This document shows positions 53,057 to 63,452 of a stretch of DNA of 64,000 bases, in pieces. Numbering within the stretch: position 1 is the first letter of the stretch; each line of letters opens with the position of its first letter. The notes below the pieces were generated by a model. The model was not told the origin of the DNA. It was given only the letters and a program-made list of their open reading frames with translations, and searched no databases. Both the position numbers and the translations under genes were made by a program. The DNA is from an uncultured Microbacterium sp. (GTDB taxonomy: Bacteria; Actinomycetota; Actinomycetes; Actinomycetales; Microbacteriaceae), in NCBI RefSeq assembly GCF_937927635.1, contig NZ_CALBRW010000025.1, forward strand, positions 62,001 to 126,000, given 5' to 3'.

Positions 53057-54174
53057 TCCAGGCCCCGTTTCGGCTTGCGGTCTCTGAGGTTCGGGCGCAT
53101 CCCGGAGCGCCGCTCGGCACGGTTCGCGAACTCGTGCGCCTGCTCGCGCTCGAACCGCGCGGCGGTGCGGCGCTCGTCGTACTCGCTGTACGCGTCGACG
53201 ATGCGGCCGACCAGCGAGTGACGCACCACGTCGTCGCTGGTCAGGCGCGAGAAGTGGATGTCGTCGATGCCGTCCAGCACGCGGGTGACGAGGCGGAGGC
53301 CCGACGCGCCCTGTGGCAGGTCGACCTGCGTGATGTCACCCGTGACGACCATCTTCGTGCCGAACCCGAGCCGGGTCAGGAACATCTTCATCTGCTCGGG
53401 CGTGGTGTTCTGCGCCTCGTCCAGCACGACGAAGGAGTTGTTCAGGGTGCGTCCGCGCATGTACGCGAGCGGCGCGACCTCGATGGTGCCGGTGGTCATC
53501 AGCCGCGGCACGATCTCGGGGTCCATCATCTCGTTGAGCGCGTCGTACAGCGGACGAAGGTAGGGATCGATCTTGTCGGTCAGCGAACCGGGCAGGAAGC
53601 CCAGTCGCTCCCCCGCCTCGACGGCCGGACGGGTCAGGATGATCCGCTCGACCTCCTTGCGCTGCAGCGCCTGCACGGCCTTGGCCATGGCCAGGTACGT
53701 CTTGCCGGTGCCTGCGGGGCCGATGCCGAACACGATCGTGTTCTGCTCGATGGCGTCGACGTACTCCTTCTGGCCCGCCGTCTTGGGGCGGATCACGCGC
53801 CCGCGGGTGGACAGGATGGCCTCGCCGAGCACCTCGCTGGGGCGCGGGCCGTCGGAACGCTGCAGCATGCGCGCGGAGGCGGCCACATCGCTCGGCACCA
53901 GGTCGGCACCGGCGCGGGTCATCTCCAGCAGCTCCTCCACCAGCCGCTTCGCGGACTCGACCTCGGCATCCGTCCCGCCCAGGCTGATCTCGTTGCCGCG
54001 CACCATCACCTGCACGCGCGGATGCTGCTTCTCCAGCATCCGCAGCAGCCGATCCTGCGGGCCCAGCAGCTGCACCATCGCGACGCCGTCGGCGTAGATG
54101 CGCTCGGTGCGCTCGGGCTGTGCGGGGAACTGCGGGGCGTCGCCGTCAGAGGGCGGCGGGATGTCAGAAGCCAA
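53053..54174 (-). CDS. PhoH-like ATPase
   Basis: P-loop ATPase of 373 residues, associated with RNA metabolism and consistently next to ybeY. Walker A is GPAGTGKTYLAMAKAV and Walker B is FVVLDEAQNTT. An N-terminal KH-like region precedes them. The start is probably TTG 54174, which has GAGGAG about nine bases upstream inside the HIT gene. No ATG or GTG nearby fits the family N-terminus. Confidence 0.9.
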   Translation of the reverse strand: MASDIPPPSDGDAPQFPAQPERTERIYADGVAMVQLLGPQDRLLRMLEKQHPRVQVMVRGNEISLGGTDAEVESAKRLVEELLEMTRAGADLVPSDVAASARMLQRSDGPRPSEVLGEAILSTRGRVIRPKTAGQKEYVDAIEQNTIVFGIGPAGTGKTYLAMAKAVQALQRKEVERIILTRPAVEAGERLGFLPGSLTDKIDPYLRPLYDALNEMMDPEIVPRLMTTGTIEVAPLAYMRGRTLNNSFVVLDEAQNTTPEQMKMFLTRLGFGTKMVVTGDITQVDLPQGASGLRLVTRVLDGIDDIHFSRLTSDDVVRHSLVGRIVDAYSEYDERRTAARFEREQAHEFANRAERRSGMRPNLRDRKPKRGLE

Positions 54175-54511
54175 CGAGCTTGTTCTCCTCGATGTTCGCG
54201 AGCACATGGGCGTGCACGTGGAAGACGGACTGCGCGGCGCTGGCGCCGTTGTTGAAGATGAGCCGGTACTCGCCGTTGGCGTGCTCGGTGGCGATCTGCT
54301 TGGCCATCGCGACCATGTCTGCCATCAGCCCCGGATCGCCGGCGGCGAGCTCGGTGACGTCGCGGTACTGCTCGCTGCGAGGGATCACCAGCACGTGCAG
54401 GGGCGCCTGCGGATTGATGTCGCGGATGGCGAAGACACGGTCGTTCTGGGCGACGATCTCGCCGGGGATCTCCCCGTTCAGGATGCGCGTGAAGATCGAG
54501 GGCTCACTCAT
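54164..54511 (-). CDS. HIT family nucleotide-binding protein
   Basis: 115-residue histidine-triad protein of the HINT type, hydrolysing nucleoside phosphoramidates. It shows FTRILNGEIPGEIV near the start and the triad HVHAHV at about residues 97-102. TAGACT lies seven bases before the ATG, a probable leaderless promoter. It overlaps phoH. Confidence 0.93.
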   Translation of the reverse strand: MSEPSIFTRILNGEIPGEIVAQNDRVFAIRDINPQAPLHVLVIPRSEQYRDVTELAAGDPGLMADMVAMAKQIATEHANGEYRLIFNNGASAAQSVFHVHAHVLANIEENKLVGF

Positions 54512-54518
54512 GGGCTTC

Positions 54519-54524
54519 AGTCTA
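54519..54524 (-). promoter_or_regulatory. -10 hexamer TAGACT of the HIT gene
   Basis: On the minus strand it is followed by seven bases and the ATG at 54511. It lies in the 14-bp gap after rsmE, so it would be an internal promoter of the operon. Confidence 0.4.
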
Positions 54525-54525
54525 G

Positions 54526-55254
54526 TTACCAGCGGCCCAGCGCGGCGGAGAGCACCGCGATGGCCGCAGGCCCTGCGGTCGAGGTGCGCAGCACCGTGTC
54601 GCCGAGCCGGACGCGCTCGGCCCCGGCGGCCTCCAGCCGCTCCAGCTCCTCGGCGGCGATGCCGCCCTCCGGTCCGACCACCAGCACGATGTCGCGTCCG
54701 TCGGAGCGGATTCCGGAGAGCCGGGCATCCGTCCACGGGTCCAGCACCAGCATCCGCACCCCTGCAGCGCGCTCCGCGAGCTGCGCCGTGGTGGTCACCG
54801 GAGCCACCTCGGGAACCCACGCCCGATGCGCCTGCTTGGCCGCCTCGCGCACGATGGTGGCCCACCGCTCCCGCCCCTTCGCAGCCTTCGGCCCCTCCCA
54901 GCGCGAGACGCTGCGCGCAGCCTGCCAGGGCACGATCTCATCCACGCCCAGCTCGCACGCCGCCTGCACGGCGAGCTCGTCGCGGTCGCCCTTCGCCAGC
55001 GCCTGAACGAGCACGATGCGGGACTCCGGGGTCTCCTGCATGCGCCGCGCGGACACGCGCACGGTCACCCGGGCCGCGGAGACGTCGTCGACGGCGCCCT
55101 CGAGCCACACGCCGCGACCGTCGCCGAGCGTGACGGTCTCGCCCACGCGCACACGGCGCACCACCGAGGCGTGCTTGGCCTCGGCGCCAGTCAGCGCGAT
55201 CACGTCGCCGACGGCGGCGTCCGTGCAGTCCGGGACGATGAAGTGCAGTGCCAT
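54526..55254 (-). CDS. rsmE: 16S rRNA m3U1498 methyltransferase RsmE
   Basis: 242-residue SPOUT methyltransferase. It has an N-terminal PUA-like domain (HFIVPD...AKHASVVRRVRVGE) and the C-terminal knot with VVGPEGGIAAEELE and RLGDTVLRTSTAGPAAIAVL, which binds S-adenosylmethionine. ATG 55254 follows the dnaJ stop by 16 bases. Confidence 0.94.
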   Translation of the reverse strand: MALHFIVPDCTDAAVGDVIALTGAEAKHASVVRRVRVGETVTLGDGRGVWLEGAVDDVSAARVTVRVSARRMQETPESRIVLVQALAKGDRDELAVQAACELGVDEIVPWQAARSVSRWEGPKAAKGRERWATIVREAAKQAHRAWVPEVAPVTTTAQLAERAAGVRMLVLDPWTDARLSGIRSDGRDIVLVVGPEGGIAAEELERLEAAGAERVRLGDTVLRTSTAGPAAIAVLSAALGRW

Positions 55255-55270
55255 GCGGCTCCTGTCGGGG

Positions 55271-56383
55271 TCAGTGGCTGCGGAAGCGGTCGCGCAGCTT
55301 CGAGAACAGCCCCTGCTGGAACTGCGCGAGCTTGGGTGCCGGAGCCTTGCTCTTCTTTGCGAAGTCCTCGATGAGCTTGCGCTGCGCGGAGTCCAGCTTG
55401 GTGGGCGTGACCACCTGCACGCCCACGCGCAGGTCGCCGCGCTGGGTGCCGCGCAGCGGCGTGACACCGCGGCCGGCGATGGTCAGCACGTCTCCGGACT
55501 GCACGCCGGCGCGCAGCTCCAGGTCGACCTGCCCGTCCAGACCGTCGATGCTCGTGGTGGTGCCGAGGATGGCGTCCGCCATCGACACCTCGAGCGTGGC
55601 CAGCAGATCGTCGCCCTCGCGGCTGAACACCGGATGCGGGGCCACGGTCACCTCGACGTACAGGTCGCCGTTCGGTCCGCCCGCGCGGCCCACCGCGCCG
55701 GAGCCCGGCAGCTGCAGGCGCAGGCCGGTCTCGACACCCGCCGGGATGTCGAGCGACACGGTGCGACGGGTGCGGACCCGCCCCTGGCCGGCGCAGCCGC
55801 CGCAGGGCACCTCGATGACCGTGCCGAAGCCCTCGCAGGTGCCGCACGGCTGCGTGGTGATGACATTGCCCAGCAGGCTGCGCACCTGGCGCTGCACGTG
55901 GCCGGAGCCGCCGCACACATCGCAGGTGACCGGCGAGGTGCCGGGCGCGCAGCAGCTGCCCTGACAGGTCTCGCACAGCACGGCGGTGTCGACCTCGATG
56001 TCGCGGTGCGCGCCGAAGACGACGTCGCCCAGGTCCATCGTGACCCGCACGAGGGCGTCCTCGCCGCGCTCCCGCCGGGAACGCGGGCGCGCCTGGCGCC
56101 CGCCGCCCGCACCGGCGCCGAAGAACGTCTCGAAGATGTCGCCGAACCCGCCGAAGCCGCTGAAGCCGCCGGCGTGCTCGTCGCCGCCCATGTCGTATCG
56201 CCGGCGGGACTCCTCGTCACCCAGCACGTCGTAGGCGTGCGTGACGAGCTTGAACCGCTCGGACGCCTCCTCGCTCGGGTTCACATCGGGGTGCAGCTGC
56301 CTGGCGAGCTTGCGGTACGCCTTCTTGATCTCGTCCTGGCTGGCGTCCCGGGACACCCCGAGGACTTCGTAATGGTCCGCCAC
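55271..56383 (-). CDS. dnaJ: Chaperone DnaJ
   Basis: Hsp40 co-chaperone of 370 residues: a J domain with HPD, a short G/F region (GGFSGFGGFGDIF) and a four-repeat zinc domain. The first repeat reads CETCQGSC, replacing the final Gly of CxxCxGxG, and the others are canonical. The GTG at 56383 is preferred to the one at 56389, since AAAGG spacing is right only for the former. It follows hrcA by 22 bases, the usual hrcA-dnaJ order. Confidence 0.94.
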   Translation of the reverse strand: MADHYEVLGVSRDASQDEIKKAYRKLARQLHPDVNPSEEASERFKLVTHAYDVLGDEESRRRYDMGGDEHAGGFSGFGGFGDIFETFFGAGAGGGRQARPRSRRERGEDALVRVTMDLGDVVFGAHRDIEVDTAVLCETCQGSCCAPGTSPVTCDVCGGSGHVQRQVRSLLGNVITTQPCGTCEGFGTVIEVPCGGCAGQGRVRTRRTVSLDIPAGVETGLRLQLPGSGAVGRAGGPNGDLYVEVTVAPHPVFSREGDDLLATLEVSMADAILGTTTSIDGLDGQVDLELRAGVQSGDVLTIAGRGVTPLRGTQRGDLRVGVQVVTPTKLDSAQRKLIEDFAKKSKAPAPKLAQFQQGLFSKLRDRFRSH

Positions 56384-56405
56384 GATCACCTTTCTGACAC
56401 CCGGG

Positions 56406-57446
56406 TCACCGGGTCGTTCCGTCTTCTTCGAGCATGCGCGACAGGTAGCGCGCCACGGCGCGGGCGGCCGCGAGGGTGCTCGGGTAGTCCATGCGGGTGG
56501 GGCCCATGACCCCGACCCTGGCCGTGCCTCCTGGCGCCGCGTAGTCGCTGGTCACGATCGACGCCTCGCCGAGGCCGAAAGACGCGTTCTCGAGCCCGAT
56601 GCTGGTGGCCAGCCCGTGCTCGTCCGTCACCATCTCACTCATCAGCCGCAGCAGCGTGACCTGCTCCTCGATGGCCTCCAGCAGCGGATGGATGCTGCCG
56701 CGGAAGTCCTGCTCGCGCCGCGCCAGCGTGGCAGCCCCCGCCATCACGAGCTTCTCCTGCCGGAACTCCGCGAGCTCCTCGGAGATCACCGCGGTCAGGG
56801 CCAGCAGCGCGGGCTGCAGCCGGCGCGCGCCGGGCTGCTCGGGTGCGGCCAGCGACAGGATGCGGTCGGCCGCATCGCTGACGGCGCGCCCGGTGATCAG
56901 CGCGGCCAGCTGCGCGCGCAGCACCGCCACATCCGCCTCGTCCAGATCGATGGGAAGCGGCGCGATCCGCTGCGAGACGCCGCCGGCGTCCGTGACGAGG
57001 ATCACCAGCATCCGATTGAGCGCCAGCGCGACCAGCTCGATGTGCGTGATGCTGGCGCGCGCGAACGACGGATACTGCGCCAGAGCGACCTGACCGGTCA
57101 GCTGCGTGAGCACCCGCACGGTGCGGGCCATCAGGTCATCGAGATCGGCGGGGTCGGCGAGGAACGTCTCGATGGCATTGCGCTGTCCGGTGGAGAGCGG
57201 ACGCACCTGCGCGAGGTGGTTCACGAAGACGCGGTACCCCTTGTCTGTGGGCACGCGCCCCGACGACGTGTGCGGGGCGGCGATGAGCTCCTCGTCCTCC
57301 AGCTGCGCCATGTCGTTGCGGATGGTCGCCGCGGAGACGCCGAACGCGTGCCGCTCGACGATCGACCTGCTGCCGACGGGCTCGTGAGTGGCGACGTAGT
57401 CCTGCACGATCGCGCGGAGGACCTCGAGTCCCCGTTCTGTGACCAT
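56406..57446 (-). CDS. hrcA: Heat-inducible repressor HrcA
   Basis: 346-residue repressor of class I heat-shock genes. It has a winged helix (VGSRSIVERH...AATIRNDMAQLEDEELI) and the C-terminal GVMGPTRMDYP motif. GGGAGGG precedes the ATG. A CIRCE operator lies 12 bases upstream, so hrcA-dnaJ is self-regulated. Confidence 0.95.
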   Translation of the reverse strand: MVTERGLEVLRAIVQDYVATHEPVGSRSIVERHAFGVSAATIRNDMAQLEDEELIAAPHTSSGRVPTDKGYRVFVNHLAQVRPLSTGQRNAIETFLADPADLDDLMARTVRVLTQLTGQVALAQYPSFARASITHIELVALALNRMLVILVTDAGGVSQRIAPLPIDLDEADVAVLRAQLAALITGRAVSDAADRILSLAAPEQPGARRLQPALLALTAVISEELAEFRQEKLVMAGAATLARREQDFRGSIHPLLEAIEEQVTLLRLMSEMVTDEHGLATSIGLENASFGLGEASIVTSDYAAPGGTARVGVMGPTRMDYPSTLAAARAVARYLSRMLEEDGTTR

Positions 57447-57457
57447 GATCCCTCCCG

Positions 57458-57484
57458 CTGGCACTCTTACCTCTAGAGTGCCAA
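57458..57484. promoter_or_regulatory. CIRCE operator for HrcA
   Basis: Nine-base arms CTGGCACTC and GAGTGCCAA separated by nine bases, matching the CIRCE form TTAGCACTC-N9-GAGTGCTAA closely. It lies directly upstream of hrcA. Confidence 0.93.
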
Positions 57485-57498
57485 TCCTACCCCGGGGC

Positions 57499-58731
57499 CT
57501 ACTCCGTGAGGGTGCGCACCACGGCATCCGCCAGCAGGCGCCCACGCAGGGTCAGGCGCACACGGCGGTCACGCAGAGCGGATGCCGCGTCCACCAGGCC
57601 GTCGGAGATGAGCTCGGCCACCCGGTCGCGGTGCGTCTCGGCGATGTCCTCGACGGGCAGGCCCTCGGCGAGCCGGCTGCGCAGCAGCACGCGCTCCAGG
57701 GTGCGCGCCTGCTCGTCGGGCCGCTCGCGTCCCGCGGCGGGCGACTCGCCCAGTGACAGCCGCTGCGCGTACGCGGCGGGATGCTTCACGTTCCACCAGC
57801 GCAGGCCCGCGACATGGCTGTGCGCCCCCGGGCCGAAGCCCCACCAGTCGAAGCCGCGCCAGTACGCGAAGTTGTGCCGGGACTGATGGGTCGCCGAGCC
57901 TGTCGGAGTGCGCGCCCAGTTGCTGACCTCGTACCAGTCGAAGCCGGCATCCGCCAGCCGCCGGTCAGCCAGCTCGTACATGTCCGCCTGCAGGTCGTCG
58001 TCGGGTGCAGGGACCTCGCCGCGGCGGATCTGTCTGGCGAGCTTCGTGCCGTCCTCGATGATCAGCGCATACGCCGAGATGTGGTCGGGCTCCAGCTCCA
58101 GCGCGACATCCAGCGACCGCTCCCAATCGGCGAGCGACTCCCCCGGCGCCCCGTAGATCAGGTCCACGCTCACGTCGAGTCCCGCCTCGCGGGCGAAGCG
58201 CACGGCGGTCGTCACGTTCTCGGGGTCGTGCGTGCGGTCCAGCGCCGCCAGCACATGCGGCACGGCGGACTGCATCCCGATGGACATGCGGGTGACACCG
58301 GCCTCGAGCAGCGTCTGAACGACCTGCGGCGTGACGGTGTCGGGGTTCGCCTCGACGGTCACCTCCGCACCGTCGCGGATGCCGAACGCGTCGGTCGCGG
58401 CCTGCAGCATCCTCGCGAGGTCGCCCGCCGGCAGCAGCGTGGGCGTGCCGCCGCCGAAGAAGACGGTGTCCATCGGACGCACCCCGCCGACCTCGTCGAG
58501 CACGCCGCGGGCCAGCTCGATCTCGCGGATCAGCGTATCGGCGTACTGATCCTGCCTGGCCCCGCGCAGTTCGGTGGCCGTGTAGGTGTTGAAGTCGCAG
58601 TAGCCGCAGCGCACGCGGCAGAACGGCACGTGCAGGTAGGCCGAGAACGGGACGGCGGGATCGACGGGGAACCCCGTGGGAAAGCGTCCGTCGGCGGGAG
58701 CCGGGTCGCCCAGAGGAAGAGGCCCGCCCAT
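57499..58731 (-). CDS. hemW: Haem chaperone / radical SAM protein HemW
   Basis: 410-residue HemW, formerly mistaken for coproporphyrinogen oxidase HemN. The radical SAM cluster motif CRVRCGYC is preceded by AYLHVPF, and FFGGGTPTLL follows. The C-terminal HemN_C domain is complete. Between VSNWAR and SRHNFAYWRG there is an extra TPTGSATHQ, which carries the same short repeat as the DMT transporter tail. ATG 58731 overlaps the DUF1990 stop. Confidence 0.92.
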   Translation of the reverse strand: MGGPLPLGDPAPADGRFPTGFPVDPAVPFSAYLHVPFCRVRCGYCDFNTYTATELRGARQDQYADTLIREIELARGVLDEVGGVRPMDTVFFGGGTPTLLPAGDLARMLQAATDAFGIRDGAEVTVEANPDTVTPQVVQTLLEAGVTRMSIGMQSAVPHVLAALDRTHDPENVTTAVRFAREAGLDVSVDLIYGAPGESLADWERSLDVALELEPDHISAYALIIEDGTKLARQIRRGEVPAPDDDLQADMYELADRRLADAGFDWYEVSNWARTPTGSATHQSRHNFAYWRGFDWWGFGPGAHSHVAGLRWWNVKHPAAYAQRLSLGESPAAGRERPDEQARTLERVLLRSRLAEGLPVEDIAETHRDRVAELISDGLVDAASALRDRRVRLTLRGRLLADAVVRTLTE

Positions 58732-59381
58732 CAGATGGGAGTGGCGTACAGGGGGGAGATGGCCCGAAGATAGCGCGAGAACAGCTCTCGCCGGCGACGA
58801 CGCACCATGCCCGGGAGCTTGTACAGCATCGAGGTCGGCGTGTCGAAGGCGCGCACGGTGAACCACACCTCGTCGGTGTCCTCGCGCCAGTCGATGTCGA
58901 ACGACTCCTCGCCGCTGACCGTCGAGCCGGCGACGGTGCCCAGCACGAAGCCGATCCGGCGACGCTCCTCGGTGACGGAGATCACCCGCAGCTCGGCGTC
59001 CGCCCGCATGCCCTTGACGCGGCCGCGCACCTTGAGCGTCATCCCCGGCGCGACGAACGGAGTGCCCTCGGCGTCGAAGCGCTGCTCGACCTGGCTCCGG
59101 TTGGGGGCGATCGGAGTGCCCTCGGCGTCGAAGCTGACGCCGGTGTAGCTCTCGCCGGACGCCGGTCGCACGTCGCTGAGCTCCAGTCCGCCCGCGCGCT
59201 GCGCCGTCCACGACAGCAGCGCCTCGCCGGCGGTGCGGAAGCGGTCCTCGCCGCTGCCGATCCGCCAGGACTCCTCGGCCGGGATGCTGCCCTCCGGCGG
59301 GTACTGCATCAGGTCGGGGGCATGAGTGGCCCCGACCGCGGCGTAGTCCACCGTGCCTTCTCGGAATGTCCCGCGACGCAT
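58731..59381 (-). CDS. DUF1990 family protein
   Basis: 216-residue protein of the DUF1990 family, which lacks an assigned function. Recognisable blocks are GLVLG-like RIGFVLGTVAGSTVSGEESF and VWFTVRAFDTP. TAGGGT lies seven bases before the ATG. It overlaps hemW by one base of its stop, so the pair is co-transcribed. Confidence 0.8.
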   Translation of the reverse strand: MRRGTFREGTVDYAAVGATHAPDLMQYPPEGSIPAEESWRIGSGEDRFRTAGEALLSWTAQRAGGLELSDVRPASGESYTGVSFDAEGTPIAPNRSQVEQRFDAEGTPFVAPGMTLKVRGRVKGMRADAELRVISVTEERRRIGFVLGTVAGSTVSGEESFDIDWREDTDEVWFTVRAFDTPTSMLYKLPGMVRRRRRELFSRYLRAISPLYATPI

Positions 59382-59388
59382 GAATCCA

Positions 59389-59394
59389 ACCCTA
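59389..59394 (-). promoter_or_regulatory. -10 hexamer TAGGGT of the DUF1990-hemW operon
   Basis: On the minus strand it is followed by seven bases and the ATG at 59381. No ribosome site is seen. Confidence 0.5.
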
Positions 59395-59432
59395 TTCGAC
59401 GTGCCTGAACAGCACCCGCACGACGTGCGGGA

Positions 59433-61280
<1,848 letters not shown>

Positions 61281-61534
61281 GTGGTCCTTGAACGGGAGGA
61301 GGGATCCCGGCAAGTCTACGAGTCGTGCGGGTGAATCCTCCATTCGGGCCCCACGATGATAGTCTCGCGAAGTTGCCGCCGCCCTCCTCGGGAGAGCCGT
61401 GCGACACAGGACTCCGTCACAGCCGACGCGGGCTGCCGGTGTGCAAAACGAGACGGATGGTGTTTGAATCATCCCGACCCAGCGTTGCGTCGGCAGATCC
61501 CGCGCGCGTCTGTAGAAGAGAAAGAATCACCACC

Positions 61535-62518
61535 TTGATCAAGTATCTCGTGCGCCGGACACTCGGCTGGCTGCTGATGATCGTGGTCGCGACCAATGTC
61601 ACCTACCTCCTGGCCTGGTCCTTCCTCGATCCGCGCAGCAACTACGTCGGCAGGAAGCCTCCGTTGAGCCCCGAGCAGATCCAGAACCTGCTTCGCCCCC
61701 GCAACCTCGACGCCGGAGTTCCGCTGCTGGACAGGTGGTGGACCTGGTTCACGGGGATCATCCTGCGCTGGGACTGGGGCGTGAGCCCGACCGGCGGCTC
61801 GGTCAACGAGCAGGTCGCGTACCGGATGTGGATCAGCGCGGAGCTGGTGCTCGGCGCCACGATCATCATGACGCTGCTGGGCATCTGGATCGGCGTGTAC
61901 ACGGCATCCCGCCAGTACAAGCTGGGTGACCGCGTCTGGCAGGGCATCTCGATCGTCACGATGAACGTCAACATCATCGTCGCGGGCCTCGCGGTGGTGA
62001 TCCTGGCCATCAACTTCAACAACTGGGTCGGCACCCGGGTCTTCTTCGTCACGGGTTCGTCATCCGAGGGTGTGACCGGGTTCTTCCCGGTGCTCATCGA
62101 CGCGCTGCAGCATCTCATCCTGCCCACCATCGCCCTGGTGGTCATCGGCTACGCGCAGTACCACTTCCTGCAGCGCACCCTGCTGCTGGACAACATCAGC
62201 GCCGACTACGTGCGAACGGCCCGCGCCAAGGGCCTCACCAAGCAGCAGGCCATCCGGCGCCACGCGCTGCGCACCTCGCTCATCCCGGTCGCCACGCAGG
62301 TCGCGTTCTCGATCCCCGGCATCTTCACCGGCGCGATCCTGACCGAGACGATCTTCGCCTGGCAGGGCATGGGCCGCTACTTCCTGACCACTATCACCGG
62401 GAACGACATCCACGGCGTGGTCGCCGTCGCTGCCTTCGGGGCCGTGCTGACCGCGATCGGCGCCCTGCTGGCCGACATCGCCGTCGTCGTCCTGGATCCG
62501 CGAGTGAGGGTGAGCTGA
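61535..62518 (+). CDS. Oligopeptide ABC transporter permease (DppB/OppB family)
   Basis: 327-residue inner-membrane permease with six helices. The EAA-type loop that contacts the ATPase is DYVRTARAKGLTKQQAIRRH, and a large extracytoplasmic loop follows the first helix. The TTG at 61535 gives the family start (M)IKYLVRRTLGWLLMI, though the ribosome site is weak. The second permease follows after one base. No binding protein is encoded on this side, so it may lie downstream of the window. Confidence 0.9.
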   Translation: MIKYLVRRTLGWLLMIVVATNVTYLLAWSFLDPRSNYVGRKPPLSPEQIQNLLRPRNLDAGVPLLDRWWTWFTGIILRWDWGVSPTGGSVNEQVAYRMWISAELVLGATIIMTLLGIWIGVYTASRQYKLGDRVWQGISIVTMNVNIIVAGLAVVILAINFNNWVGTRVFFVTGSSSEGVTGFFPVLIDALQHLILPTIALVVIGYAQYHFLQRTLLLDNISADYVRTARAKGLTKQQAIRRHALRTSLIPVATQVAFSIPGIFTGAILTETIFAWQGMGRYFLTTITGNDIHGVVAVAAFGAVLTAIGALLADIAVVVLDPRVRVS

Positions 62519-62519
62519 C

Positions 62520-63452
62520 ATGAGCACCGAGATGATCGACCCCGCAGTGCAGCCGCCCGTCGGCCCCGACACCACCGCCGAGCGCATCCCCGGCAAGCAG
62601 CTGAGCAAGTGGACGCTGTACACGCGCCGCTTCCTGCGCAACAAGCCGGCCGTCGCCGGCATCGTGATCTTCGTGCTGATGGTGATCTACTCGATCATCG
62701 TCCCCCTCACGTCGCCGTACACGATCGAGGACCAGGACTTCCTCAACCTCAGCACCGGCCCCTCGTCGGAGCACTGGTTCGGCACCACCGCAGGCGGAAA
62801 CGACACCTGGACCCAGACCGCCGTCGGGCTGCAGCGCTCGCTGATGATCGCCATCACCGTCTCCATCGGCGTGACCGCCCTGTCCGCCGTCGTCGGAACC
62901 GCGGCGGCATACTTCCGCGGCCGCATCGAGCAGTTCACGCTGCTGATCATCCACTTCCTGATGGTCGTGCCGACCTTCCTGATCCTGGCTCTCGTCTCCA
63001 ACGACGCCGGCGGCGACTGGCGTGTGATCTCGCTGGCGATGATCTTCGTCAGCTGGTTCTTCCCCGCTCGCGTCATCTGGACGCTGGCGCTGTCGCTGCG
63101 CGAGCGCGAGTACGTCTCCGCCGCGCGCTACATGGGCGTGCCGGGCATGAAGATCGTGCTGCGTCACCTGGTGCCCAACATCGGCTCGCTGCTGGTGATC
63201 AACTTCACGCTCGGCATCGTCGGCGCGGTGGGCACCGAGACCGGCCTGTCGTTCATCGGCTTCGGCGTGAAGCTCCCCGACGTCTCGCTCGGTTCCCTGA
63301 TCGGCACGGGCGCGGCCAGCGTGACCAGCGCCCCCTGGCTGTTCTACTTCCCCGCACTGGCGCTGACGCTGCTGACCGTGTCGATGGCTCTCGTCGCCGA
63401 CGGTCTGCGCGACGCCCTCGATCCCACTTCTGCGGCAGGAGGCCGCGCATGA
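62520..63452 (+). CDS. Oligopeptide ABC transporter permease (DppC/OppC family)
   Basis: 310-residue partner permease with a cytoplasmic N-terminal tail, one helix (GIVIFVLMVIYSIIVPLTS) and five more. The ATPase-contact loop is EREYVSAARYMGVPGMKIVL. It is coupled on both sides: one base after the first permease and a four-base overlap (ATGA) with the ATPase gene. Confidence 0.92.
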   Translation: MSTEMIDPAVQPPVGPDTTAERIPGKQLSKWTLYTRRFLRNKPAVAGIVIFVLMVIYSIIVPLTSPYTIEDQDFLNLSTGPSSEHWFGTTAGGNDTWTQTAVGLQRSLMIAITVSIGVTALSAVVGTAAAYFRGRIEQFTLLIIHFLMVVPTFLILALVSNDAGGDWRVISLAMIFVSWFFPARVIWTLALSLREREYVSAARYMGVPGMKIVLRHLVPNIGSLLVINFTLGIVGAVGTETGLSFIGFGVKLPDVSLGSLIGTGAASVTSAPWLFYFPALALTLLTVSMALVADGLRDALDPTSAAGGRA